A stretch of 15,060 nt of DNA from Saonia sp964398035 (GTDB lineage: Bacteria > Bacteroidota > Bacteroidia > Flavobacteriales > Flavobacteriaceae): the NCBI GenBank assembly GCA_964398035.1, contig CAYNLI010000073.1:1-15060 (forward strand), in the 5' to 3' direction. The position numbers were made by a program, and so were the translations under genes. Positions 6,511-14,321 of the stretch are shown here, one piece after another. Numbering within the stretch: position 1 is the first letter of the stretch; every line of letters starts with the position of its first letter. The notes under the pieces are model-generated. The model saw only the letters and a program-made list of their open reading frames with translations. It was not told the origin of the DNA and made no database searches.

Positions 6511-8265
6511 ATGAAAGAACTAAAACATCTAAACAAATACTTTAAAAAATACTGGGTCAAACTTCTACTTGGTGTAATCATTACTATCATTGCGCGTATT
6601 TTTTCTTTGGTGATGCCCTCATACGTTAAGAAATCTTTTGAAGTAGTGGAAGGGTTCATAGGCAAAACCATAGCAGAGACTGAGGCAAAAGACCTTTTAT
6701 TGGAATATATTTTAATTATTCTAGGCACTACATTTCTATCCGGTGCTTTTACTTTTTTAATGCGGCAGACTATTATAAATGTATCTCGTTATATAGAATA
6801 TGACTTAAAAAATGAAATATATGACCATTACCAATTTCTTAATCTAAATTTCTACAAAAAAAATAGAACAGGGGATCTTATGAACCGCATAAGTGAAGAT
6901 GTTGGTCAGGTAAGAATGTATGCAGGACCTGCAGTTATGTATGGAATAAACGCCCTAACCTTATTTGGGTGTTTAATTCCATTAATGTTCATAAAGGCAC
7001 CCACACTTGCACTATACACCATACTTCCTTTCCCAATACTTTCTTTTTTAATTTATAAAATCAGTAAAATTATACATATACGCAGCACCAAGGTTCAGGA
7101 ATTCCTATCCACTTTATCCACCTTTACCCAAGAGTCATTTTCAGGAATATCCATTATCAAAGCGTATGGTCTTGAACCAAAAATCAATAAAGAAGTTAAC
7201 ACTTTGGCTATTGAAGGAAAGGATAAAAGCATGGATTTGGCCAAAATAAATGCTTGGTTTTTCCCTTTAATGATACTTCTTATTGGCATAAGTAACATAT
7301 TTGTTATATACATTGGCGGTAAGCAATATATTAGCGGAGAAATAGACTCTATTGGAACCATTGCAGAATTTGTCCTGTACGTTAATATGCTTACTTGGCC
7401 AGTTGCAATTGTAGGGTGGCTCACATCTATTGTACAACGGGCAGCTGCATCACAAGAACGAATAAATGAATTCTTGAATCAACAGCCAACCATAAAAAAT
7501 GAAGTTGAGAAAGAAACCCCAATCAAAGGAAAAATAGAATTTAAAAATGTTTCCTTTACCTATGAAGATACCAACATCACTGCTCTAAATAATATATCTT
7601 TTATTATCAATAAAGGGGAAACTGTTGCCATTATTGGAAAAACAGGTTCTGGAAAATCATCTATACTAGATTTAATCGCCCGTTTGTATGATACTACATC
7701 TGGAGAAATATTAATTGATAATATAAGGATAGAGGAATTAAACTTAAATAGTTTAAGAAAAGGAGTTGGTGTTGTTCCCCAAGATGCTTTCCTTTTTTCT
7801 GACACTTTAAAAAACAATATAAAATTCGGAAAAGAAAATGCTACAGATCAAGAAATAATTGAAGTTGCAAAAATGGCTGTAGTACATAATAATATTATGG
7901 ATTTCTCCAAAAAATACGAAACTGTTTTAGGGGAAAGAGGAATAACGCTGAGTGGAGGACAAAAACAAAGAGTTTCCATTGCAAGGGCTCTTCTTAAAAA
8001 TCCTGAAATTTATTTGTTTGATGATTGCCTTTCGGCAGTAGATACAGAAACTGAAGAGGAAATATTGAACAATCTTAAAAAAACTTCTAAAAACAAGACT
8101 ACTTTAATAGTAAGCCATAGGGTTTCCTCTGCAAAAAATGCTGACAAAATCATTGTTTTAGAAAATGGAAAAATCATCCAAGAAGGAAGTCATAATGTAT
8201 TAATGAATAAAGATGGATATTACAAACAATTGTATTACCACCAATTATCAGAGAAAGAAAATTAG
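6511..8265 (+). CDS. ABC transporter, fused permease and ATPase (exporter half-transporter)
   Basis: This 584-residue type IV (B-type) exporter subunit has a transmembrane domain (about residues 12-315, six helices) followed by an ATPase domain (about 340-575). In numbering from the ATG at 6511 the ATPase shows Walker A GKTGSGKS (376-383), Q-loop VPQDAFLFS (422-430), signature LSGGQ (480-484), Walker B IYLFDD (500-505), D-loop SAVD and H-loop VSHR with H536. The residue after the Walker B aspartate, usually the catalytic glutamate, is Asp (FDDCLSAVD). This occurs in MdlA-like and asymmetric heterodimeric exporters. No partner subunit is encoded nearby, so it may form a homodimer or pair with a protein elsewhere. 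The substrate cannot be read from sequence. An in-frame TTG at 6496 would add five residues; the ATG is preferred. It diverges from nusB and precedes the PUR gene. Confidence 0.93.
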   Translation: MKELKHLNKYFKKYWVKLLLGVIITIIARIFSLVMPSYVKKSFEVVEGFIGKTIAETEAKDLLLEYILIILGTTFLSGAFTFLMRQTIINVSRYIEYDLKNEIYDHYQFLNLNFYKKNRTGDLMNRISEDVGQVRMYAGPAVMYGINALTLFGCLIPLMFIKAPTLALYTILPFPILSFLIYKISKIIHIRSTKVQEFLSTLSTFTQESFSGISIIKAYGLEPKINKEVNTLAIEGKDKSMDLAKINAWFFPLMILLIGISNIFVIYIGGKQYISGEIDSIGTIAEFVLYVNMLTWPVAIVGWLTSIVQRAAASQERINEFLNQQPTIKNEVEKETPIKGKIEFKNVSFTYEDTNITALNNISFIINKGETVAIIGKTGSGKSSILDLIARLYDTTSGEILIDNIRIEELNLNSLRKGVGVVPQDAFLFSDTLKNNIKFGKENATDQEIIEVAKMAVVHNNIMDFSKKYETVLGERGITLSGGQKQRVSIARALLKNPEIYLFDDCLSAVDTETEEEILNNLKKTSKNKTTLIVSHRVSSAKNADKIIVLENGKIIQEGSHNVLMNKDGYYKQLYYHQLSEKEN

Positions 8266-8296
8266 AAAAATGTTGTAGGATTAGCTTTTTTTTTAC

Positions 8297-8319
8297 ACTT
8301 TTGGAGATTAACCAAAAGT
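8297..8319 (+). promoter_or_regulatory. Perfect inverted repeat in the PUR-protein leader
   Basis: ACTTTTGG (8297-8304) and CCAAAAGT (8312-8319) form a perfect 8-bp inverted repeat with a 7-base loop. It sits 28 bp upstream of the PUR start codon and just after a run of nine T (8286-8294). No T-run follows it on either strand, so it does not look like an intrinsic terminator. It could be an RNA hairpin in the leader or a dyad operator; which one is not decided by the sequence. Confidence 0.45.
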
Positions 8320-8346
8320 ACCCCCACTAACTATAACTACATAAAA

Positions 8347-8718
8347 ATGAGTGAAAAAGAATTAATGGATCAAGAAGAAATATATTCCAAGGTTCTAAGG
8401 GCTGGCAGAAGAACATATTTTTTTGATGTAAGAAGTACTAAGGCTGGTGATTATTATTTAACGATTACCGAGAGTAAAAAATTTACACATGATGACGGAT
8501 CATTTCATTATAAAAAGCATAAAATATATCTTTATAAAGAGGATTTTAGCTCCTTTAGAGAAATCATGAATGAAATGATGGATTATATAATTGATGAGAA
8601 AGGGACAGAAGTTATTTCTGAACGTCATCAAAAAGATTTTAAGAAAGAAGATTCTATTGAAAATGGAGAGGCAACTTCCGATAATAGTTTTACAGATGTT
8701 GATTTTGATGACATCTAA
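8347..8718 (+). CDS. PUR-family DNA/RNA-binding protein (DUF3276)
   Basis: This 123-residue cytoplasmic protein has one PUR repeat (about residues 11-85), with KVLRAGRRTYFFDVRSTKAGDYYLTITESKK, then HKIYLYKEDFSSFREIMNEMMDYI. Bacterial PUR proteins of this type (DUF3276; Borrelia BpuR is the studied example) form dimers that bind single-stranded or structured RNA and DNA. The C-terminal tail (about 100-123) is acidic and ends FTDVDFDDI, probably disordered. Length and order are normal for Bacteroidota. It follows the ABC exporter after 81 bp that include a perfect inverted repeat, and is closed by a strong terminator. Being next to a potential RNA hairpin makes self-regulation conceivable, but that is inference. 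Confidence 0.93.
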   Translation: MSEKELMDQEEIYSKVLRAGRRTYFFDVRSTKAGDYYLTITESKKFTHDDGSFHYKKHKIYLYKEDFSSFREIMNEMMDYIIDEKGTEVISERHQKDFKKEDSIENGEATSDNSFTDVDFDDI

Positions 8719-8742
8719 CTTTTTCTTTTTTAAACAAACTAT

Positions 8743-8778
8743 AAAACGACCCTTTATACATGGGTCGTTTTTGTTTTT
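8743..8778 (+). terminator. Rho-independent terminator after the PUR gene
   Basis: AAAACGACCC (8743-8752) pairs perfectly with GGGTCGTTTT (8762-8771), a 10-bp stem with a 9-base loop, followed by a T-rich tract that runs to 8778 with a single G. It lies 25 bp after the PUR stop codon and 20 bp before the M14 peptidase start, so the peptidase should need its own promoter. Confidence 0.92.
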
Positions 8779-8798
8779 AAATTTACAACCAAGCATAT

Positions 8799-11324
8799 AT
8801 GAAAAAACTATTACTTCTTATCGTAGTCAGTATTTTTGGAACTTTATCTGCCCAAGAAACATTTGATTTAAATTATTATCTGCCTCAAAACGTTTCATAC
8901 AACAAAGAGATTCCCACACCAAAAGAGATTATAGGGCATGAAGTAGGTGAATGGCATGTAACCCATGACAAGCTTATGTTCTATATGCAAACCTTGGCCA
9001 ATGCAAGTGACCGAATTACAATAGAAAATAGAGGGGAAACTTATGAAGGCAGGCCAATTTTACTATTGACCATAACTTCTCCAAAAAATCATAAAAACAT
9101 AGAAACAATACAAAAGAACCATATTGCTCTTTCTGAAAGCAATAGCAGTTCTATGGCAACCTCTGATATGCCCATAGTTGTTTACCAAGGATTTTCCATC
9201 CATGGAAATGAACCTAGTGGGGCAAATGCTGGATTGGCTTATGCCTATTACCTTGCTGCGGCAGAAGGTAAGGAAATAGATGAATTATTGGATAATATGG
9301 TTATCCTAATGGATCCCTCATATAATCCTGATGGGCTTCAACGTTTTGCCTATTGGGCAAATACAAATAGGAGCAACAACCTAAATTCTGATTCCAATGA
9401 TAGGGAGTACCATGAAGTTTGGCCTGGTGGTAGAACTAACCATTATTGGTTTGATCTAAACCGTGATTGGCTACCAGTACAATTGCCAGAAAGTAGAGCC
9501 CGTATTAAGACGTTTCATAAGTGGTTGCCCAATATTTTAACGGATCACCATGAAATGGGCACAAATTCCACCTTCTTTTTTCAACCTGGTGAACCAATGA
9601 GAGTGCACCCATTGACCCCAAAATTAAACCAAGAACTTACTGCTGAAATAGGAACTTACCACATAAAGGCTTTAGATAAAATAGGGTCATTGTATTATTC
9701 ACAAGAAGGTTATGACGATTACTTTTATGGAAAAGGTTCAACTTTCCCAGATGTAAACGGAAGCATAGGTATTCTTTTTGAACAAGGAAGCTCTAGAGGA
9801 CACATCCAAGAAACAGAAAACGGCACCTTGACTTTCCCATTTACAATACGCAATCAATTTACTGCAGCATTGTCCACTATTGATGCCGCTAAAAACATGC
9901 GTTCAAAAATTTTAAACTACCAGCGAACCTTTTACAAAAATATGAGGAGTGAAGCTATCCGTTCTAAATCCAAAGCCATCATTTTTGGAGATAACAAGGA
10001 TGCAGCAAAAACATGGCACTTGGCAGAAATTCTAACTCGGCATAAAATAAAATTCAATGAATTGGATAATGATATCACCATAGCTGGAAAAACATATAAA
10101 AAAGGAAGCAGCTATGTAGTACCCATGAACCAAAAAAACCCATACCTCATCAAGGCTATGTTCGAGAAAAGAACAACTTTTACAGACAGTATTTTCTATG
10201 ACATCTCTGCTTGGACATTTCCTTTAGCTTTTAATGTGGATTATACAGAAGTAAACTCACTTGCAAATGCTGGAGCAGAAGTAAAAAACCTTGCCCCTTT
10301 AACGGGAACCATAAATAAGCAAAGTGATTATGCCTATCTATTTCAATGGCATGAATACTATACCCCAAAAGCCTTAAACAAAATAGTCAATAAAGGAATT
10401 AGGGCAAAAGTGGCAAAATCTCAATTTACATTAAATGGCAAGAAATATGACTATGGCACAATCATGGTTCCTGTGCAAAATCAAAAATTGAATTCTAAAG
10501 AACTTTATGCGTTTTTGACCAAAGTGGCCAAGGAAAGTAAAATAAATATAGACGGAGTAGGAACAGGGCACACTGTAGGGATTGATTTGGGCAGTAATGA
10601 CTTTGACCCTATTAAAAAACAAAAAGTAGCACTATTGGTTGGTAAAGGTGTACGATCTTACGACGCTGGAGAAATCTGGCATTTGTTTGACCAGCGTTAT
10701 GACATGAAAATCACCAAACTTGATGTGGATTATTTCAATAGAGTTGATTTAAGCATATATACGGACATTATTATACCTAGTTCTTGGGGAAGTGGTGCAT
10801 TGAACAAAAATGGAATTAATAAACTAAAAGAATGGGTCAAAGATGGCGGAACTGTCATTGGTTATAGAAATGTAGCTGAATGGCTCAATAAAAATGAGTT
10901 CATAAAACTATCCTTTAAAAAAGACACGCTAGTTGCCAAAAAAATTTCATTTGAACAAAAACGAGATTTCAATGGTGCACAAGTTACTGGGGGAGCTATT
11001 TTTGAAACAAAATTGGACCGTTCACATCCTATTAATTATGGATATAAAAATGATAACCTAGCATTGTTCAGAAACACCAATGTGTATATAAAACCAAACA
11101 AAGACAGTTATAACAACCCTATAACATATACCAACACCCCGTTATTAAGTGGTTATATTTCTGAAGAAAAATTAAGCCTTATTAAAAACACTGTGCCTTT
11201 TCAAGTGAAACGCTTGGGAAAAGGAAGAGTAATTGTGTTTACAGATAACACTAATTTTAGAGCCTTTTGGTATGGCACCAATAAATTATTGATGAATGCC
11301 ATTTTCTTTGGACAAATTATGTAA
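8799..11324 (+). CDS. Secreted M14-family zinc carboxypeptidase-like protein with C-terminal amidotransferase-like domain
   Basis: This 841-residue protein starts with a clear signal peptide (MKKLLLLIVVSIFGTLSA, cleavage likely after A18). An M14 domain follows (about residues 50-360): zinc ligands H135 and E138 in HGNEPSG, H251 in DHHEMG, the substrate-binding NRDW (221-224) as in carboxypeptidase A Asn144-Arg145, and E328 in LFEQGSSRG as the catalytic glutamate. All catalytic positions are present, so activity is expected. The middle (about 380-600) is unassigned. Residues about 608-690 (KVALLVGKG ... DIIIPSSWGSGAL ... DGGTVIGYRN) resemble a class I glutamine amidotransferase-like fold without the nucleophile cysteine, so that part is probably structural or binding. 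It is likely a periplasmic or outer-membrane peptidase for scavenging protein. The peptide substrate is not known. Its last 8 bases overlap the end of the opposing acyltransferase gene. Confidence 0.93.
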   Translation: MKKLLLLIVVSIFGTLSAQETFDLNYYLPQNVSYNKEIPTPKEIIGHEVGEWHVTHDKLMFYMQTLANASDRITIENRGETYEGRPILLLTITSPKNHKNIETIQKNHIALSESNSSSMATSDMPIVVYQGFSIHGNEPSGANAGLAYAYYLAAAEGKEIDELLDNMVILMDPSYNPDGLQRFAYWANTNRSNNLNSDSNDREYHEVWPGGRTNHYWFDLNRDWLPVQLPESRARIKTFHKWLPNILTDHHEMGTNSTFFFQPGEPMRVHPLTPKLNQELTAEIGTYHIKALDKIGSLYYSQEGYDDYFYGKGSTFPDVNGSIGILFEQGSSRGHIQETENGTLTFPFTIRNQFTAALSTIDAAKNMRSKILNYQRTFYKNMRSEAIRSKSKAIIFGDNKDAAKTWHLAEILTRHKIKFNELDNDITIAGKTYKKGSSYVVPMNQKNPYLIKAMFEKRTTFTDSIFYDISAWTFPLAFNVDYTEVNSLANAGAEVKNLAPLTGTINKQSDYAYLFQWHEYYTPKALNKIVNKGIRAKVAKSQFTLNGKKYDYGTIMVPVQNQKLNSKELYAFLTKVAKESKINIDGVGTGHTVGIDLGSNDFDPIKKQKVALLVGKGVRSYDAGEIWHLFDQRYDMKITKLDVDYFNRVDLSIYTDIIIPSSWGSGALNKNGINKLKEWVKDGGTVIGYRNVAEWLNKNEFIKLSFKKDTLVAKKISFEQKRDFNGAQVTGGAIFETKLDRSHPINYGYKNDNLALFRNTNVYIKPNKDSYNNPITYTNTPLLSGYISEEKLSLIKNTVPFQVKRLGKGRVIVFTDNTNFRAFWYGTNKLLMNAIFFGQIM

Positions 11325-12360
11325 AAGGGTTCGTTTTAATATACAAGTAATTAAATACAATATGGCTCAGGATTACAATAGCTACAGGAGCATACCCTAT
11401 ATAGCTTCCAAAAAGCCAGAAAATGAGCATATAAAATACTGGAAAAAGAACAAGGGCATATAAAAATCTAAATGTACTTATAAACTCTATTTGCCAGATT
11501 TTTGGTCGTAAAAACAGTTTCCAAGGAAGTATAAAAGGAAAGTTAAGAATTGTGAACAAACTTTTTATAGCTCCTTGGAACCTATTTTTTTCTTTTATTG
11601 CAATTGCTTTATTTCCTAAAGTTTCTAAGATAGTATTCACGCTATTAGGGTTTAAATAATCAACCTTCATTGCAGTTAGTTTTTTTAAAATGGATGGATA
11701 ATTTTCTTCATCCTCAATATGGGTGGTGTTCCTTTTTAAACTTTCATAAACTACACTCTTCATCCTTTTGATGGTTTCTGGTAGATTGTTTACATCATAC
11801 AAATCCAAAATAGAAATGTCTTTATCAAAATATAGGGCCGTGCTATCTGGAAAACGTTCCGCCTTTATGTAATTTACTCCAATGGGCACAAGTCTAATAT
11901 CCAAATTAGGCTGTTTCTCTAATGCTTTAAAAAGTATTCTTGTAAAACCTTTACTTAAAGGGCGAATACGTTTTTTAATATTATGGTTGCCTTCAGGAAA
12001 TATAAGTACTTGATTGTTCTCGTTCAATAAATCAGCACACAAATCAAAAATAGCATCATTCTTTCCTAAAGATTGCTTGCCATCTCTAATGCGATACACA
12101 GGAATCATATGTATAAAATTTAAAAAAAAAATTGCCAAAGGGTTTTTAAAAAGATCTCCTCTAGTTAAATAGTAGGGGTTACATCTGCAAAACACAGCTA
12201 TCAATAAAGCATCCATAAGTGCATTCTGATGGTTGGCAAGAAAAAGCACTGGTTTATCCTTTGGAATATTCTCTATACCATGAATGTTGATTTTGGAATA
12301 ATAATACCTGAGCCCGACACCAATCCACCACTTTAACAAAAAATAGCCTGCTTTTTTCAT
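11317..12360 (-). CDS. Membrane glycerolipid acyltransferase (PlsC-like)
   Basis: This 347-residue protein has an acyltransferase domain (about residues 25-230) of the PlsC/LPLAT family, which moves acyl chains to glycerol-phosphate or lysophospholipids at the inner membrane. Visible blocks are ANHQNALMD (42-50, H44 and D50), a YLTRGDLFKNP segment (64-74), VYRIRDG (88-94), FPEGNHN (121-127) and VPIGVNY (158-164). The catalytic pair is spaced HX5D instead of the classic HX4D. The rest of the domain is intact and two hydrophobic segments at the C-terminus (about 295-340) probably anchor it. It may act on glycerol-3-phosphate, lysophosphatidate or another lipid; the substrate is not fixed by sequence. 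Its start overlaps the stop of the BASS transporter by 4 bases (ATGA), so the two are probably translationally coupled. Confidence 0.9.
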   Translation of the reverse strand: MKKAGYFLLKWWIGVGLRYYYSKINIHGIENIPKDKPVLFLANHQNALMDALLIAVFCRCNPYYLTRGDLFKNPLAIFFLNFIHMIPVYRIRDGKQSLGKNDAIFDLCADLLNENNQVLIFPEGNHNIKKRIRPLSKGFTRILFKALEKQPNLDIRLVPIGVNYIKAERFPDSTALYFDKDISILDLYDVNNLPETIKRMKSVVYESLKRNTTHIEDEENYPSILKKLTAMKVDYLNPNSVNTILETLGNKAIAIKEKNRFQGAIKSLFTILNFPFILPWKLFLRPKIWQIEFISTFRFLYALVLFPVFYMLIFWLFGSYIGYAPVAIVILSHIVFNYLYIKTNPFT

Positions 12361-13277
12361 GCAAGTTCCTTTTCATCACTTGGCCTATATCCCCATATTG
12401 CTGCCAAAAATAAACCAGAAATCAAATGCCATATGCCCCAAAAAGCAGTAAGAATTGCCATTCCACCTAGGCCATCAAAAAAAGTGAAAATCAATAATAA
12501 TCCCAACCCAGAATTCTGAATCCCAGTTTCTATAGTTATGCTTCTTCTATCCTTTTGAGAAAGCCCCATTAGTTTTGCCCAAGAATAACCAGTAAAAAAA
12601 GCCACTAAATTATGAAGCAGTACAATCCAAAAAACATAAAAAACATAATCTATAAAAATATCCCTATTGTTATTTAAAGCAATAAAAATCAAGGCAATAA
12701 AAAACAACAGTGAAACAACTTTAAGCATCTTTGCCATCCGTTCTGCCAATCTAGGTTTTATATGGTTTAACCACATGCCCAGAACCAAAGGTATCCCCAA
12801 TAACAGCCCTACTAATTTTATCATTTCCCATGGAGAAATAGATACCGTTTCTAAAATTGAATTAGTAGGTTCATACAAAGAACCCCATAATTGCAAGTTT
12901 AATGGGGTCATAAAAATAGCCAATAATGTAGCGATTGCAGTGAGACTTACTGAAAGTGCCGCATTTCCTTTTGCCAAATGTGTTATAAAATTAGAAACAT
13001 TCCCTCCAGGGCATGCAGCTACCATAAACATTCCCAAAGCCATACTGGGCAAAGGCTCTATAAACCATACTAAAAGAAATGTAATTAAAGGAAGTAATAA
13101 AAACTGGCTGACAACACCGACTAAAACTGGTTTAGGGCTTTTGAACAAACGCTTAAAATCTGTCAAGGATATTTCTAAGGCTATGCCAAACATAACAAAT
13201 GCCAAAGCAAAATTCATAACCCATAGTGCTTCCGTACTAAAATTTATATGAACACTATCTATAACTTGATCTACCAA
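12357..13277 (-). CDS. Bile acid:sodium symporter (BASS) family transporter
   Basis: This 306-residue inner-membrane protein has about nine hydrophobic segments and the two crossover motifs of the BASS fold: CPGGNVSN (89-96), and ETGIQNSGL (250-258) with E250 and Q254 as expected sodium-site residues. The overall length and architecture match ASBT-type bacterial members such as those from Neisseria and Yersinia. Known or proposed substrates of the family are bile acids, pyruvate, pantothenate and other organic anions; the substrate here cannot be told from the sequence, and bile acids would be unlikely in a marine bacterium. The short C-terminus is charged. It is the first gene of a minus-strand pair with the acyltransferase, overlapping it by 4 bases. 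I see no strong promoter box in the 186 bp upstream. Confidence 0.93.
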   Translation of the reverse strand: MVDQVIDSVHINFSTEALWVMNFALAFVMFGIALEISLTDFKRLFKSPKPVLVGVVSQFLLLPLITFLLVWFIEPLPSMALGMFMVAACPGGNVSNFITHLAKGNAALSVSLTAIATLLAIFMTPLNLQLWGSLYEPTNSILETVSISPWEMIKLVGLLLGIPLVLGMWLNHIKPRLAERMAKMLKVVSLLFFIALIFIALNNNRDIFIDYVFYVFWIVLLHNLVAFFTGYSWAKLMGLSQKDRRSITIETGIQNSGLGLLLIFTFFDGLGGMAILTAFWGIWHLISGLFLAAIWGYRPSDEKELA

Positions 13278-13463
13278 ATAACAAAAATTTTAATCTCTGA
13301 AACAATAAAATGACAAATGAAGTTCATTATATTTATTTGATTCTAGATGTCACAATATAAGCATTCATATTAAAATTTAACAATTTGCATCTTATTAAAG
13401 AGGATGTAACCAAGCCTTTAAAATTAAAAATGCATTAATTTTATATTTTTAAATTATATAAAA

Positions 13464-14027
13464 ATGTCAAGAACACCCAGTAACATGTTATCCTTGGGCA
13501 CTATAGCACCTAATTTTAATCTTTTAGATACTGTAACCAATACTATTTTAAACCTACAAAACATTAAAGGAAACCACGGCACGGTAATAATGTTCATCAG
13601 TAATCATTGCCCATTTGTAAAGCATATAAATACTAGAATATCCCTAATGGCAAAAGAGTATGTCAACAAAGGAATTGGGTTTATTGCCATCTGTAGTAAC
13701 GATGTAAAAAACTATCCATTAGATGCACCTCATTTAATGAAACAATTGGCACATGATGAAGATTTTACATTTCCTTATTTGTATGATGAAACCCAAGAAA
13801 TCGCCAAAAATTATGACGCTGCCTGCACACCAGATTTTTATTTGTTCAACTCAAACCTAGAATTGGTTTACCGTGGGCAATTGGATAATTCCCGACCAGA
13901 AAATGGTATTCCAGTAACTGGTATTAACCTCTGTAATGCCATAGATGCTTTACTATTGGGCAATCCAATCAACCCAATACAAAAGCCAAGTATAGGCTGC
14001 AATATTAAATGGATAGATAGTAAATAA
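13464..14027 (+). CDS. Thioredoxin-fold redoxin (peroxiredoxin-like, AhpC/TSA type)
   Basis: This 187-residue cytoplasmic protein has no signal peptide and has a thioredoxin fold over about residues 8-165. Key pieces are the AhpC-type start LGTIAPNFNLLDT, the active-site segment SNHCPFVKH with C49, the cis-proline block ACTPDFYLF (C121), and a closing SIGCNIKW with C179. The active-site pair is CPFV, so the second cysteine of a classic CxxC is missing; the fold is therefore closer to the peroxiredoxin-like (PRX_like1) group, where the first cysteine would be the reactive one. C121 and C179 are possible resolving cysteines. It probably acts in peroxide or disulfide chemistry, but the partner is unknown. 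It is preceded by 186 bp without clear coding capacity and is followed directly by a GNAT remnant. Confidence 0.88.
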   Translation: MSRTPSNMLSLGTIAPNFNLLDTVTNTILNLQNIKGNHGTVIMFISNHCPFVKHINTRISLMAKEYVNKGIGFIAICSNDVKNYPLDAPHLMKQLAHDEDFTFPYLYDETQEIAKNYDAACTPDFYLFNSNLELVYRGQLDNSRPENGIPVTGINLCNAIDALLLGNPINPIQKPSIGCNIKWIDSK

Positions 14028-14320
14028 AAAAAGATAGTGCCATAACCTCTTTTACAGCTAAAGAAGCAATTGAGTTAGAGAAAATATACCTTTTAAAGGA
14101 ATATTCAGGAAAAGGCATTGATCAAAAAGTACTAGATTTTGTAGTGAATTATTCTAGAAAATTGAACAAAAAAGCACTTTGGTTAGATGTTATGGCAACA
14201 AGCCCTCCATTGCAATTTTATCTAAACAATGGTTTTAAAAAAGCAATCAACAAAACTCTTAATTTTCCATATATCAAAAAAGAGTATCAAGATATGCACA
14301 TCATGGTAAAAAGGCTATAA
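14024..14320 (+). pseudogene. N-terminally truncated GNAT acetyltransferase remnant
   Basis: Between the redoxin stop and the convergent YfiT gene a frame stays open from about 14024 to a TAA at 14318-14320, encoding about 98 residues with no ATG before the domain and no start codon at a sensible place. The translation fits the C-terminal half of a GNAT acetyltransferase: ELEKIYLLKEYSGKGID (the acetyl-CoA-binding Q/RxxGxG/A-type loop, here Y-S-G-K-G), a helix, ALWLDVMATSP, the LQFYLNNGFKKA end motif (FYxxxGF) and MVKRL at the end. The N-terminal half of the fold is absent, and I find no trace of it upstream of the redoxin gene. It is most likely the remnant of a deletion or rearrangement whose left edge lies at the redoxin 3' end. 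The frame is uninterrupted, so the loss is probably recent. The closest look-alikes are the many small GNATs of Flavobacteriaceae that end in MAKKL-like tails. Confidence 0.75.
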
Positions 14321-14321
14321 T

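Noticed and set aside
12667..13251. 194-codon plus-strand open frame inside the BASS gene
   Set aside because: It is the reverse-strand shadow of a protein with clear BASS crossover motifs; its translation has no domain signature.
13278..13463. Possible small gene upstream of the redoxin (ATG at 13310)
   Set aside because: The frame is only 16 codons long. The spacer is very AT-rich and shows no other coding signal; it more likely holds the two divergent promoters, though no exact TAnnTTTG box is visible.
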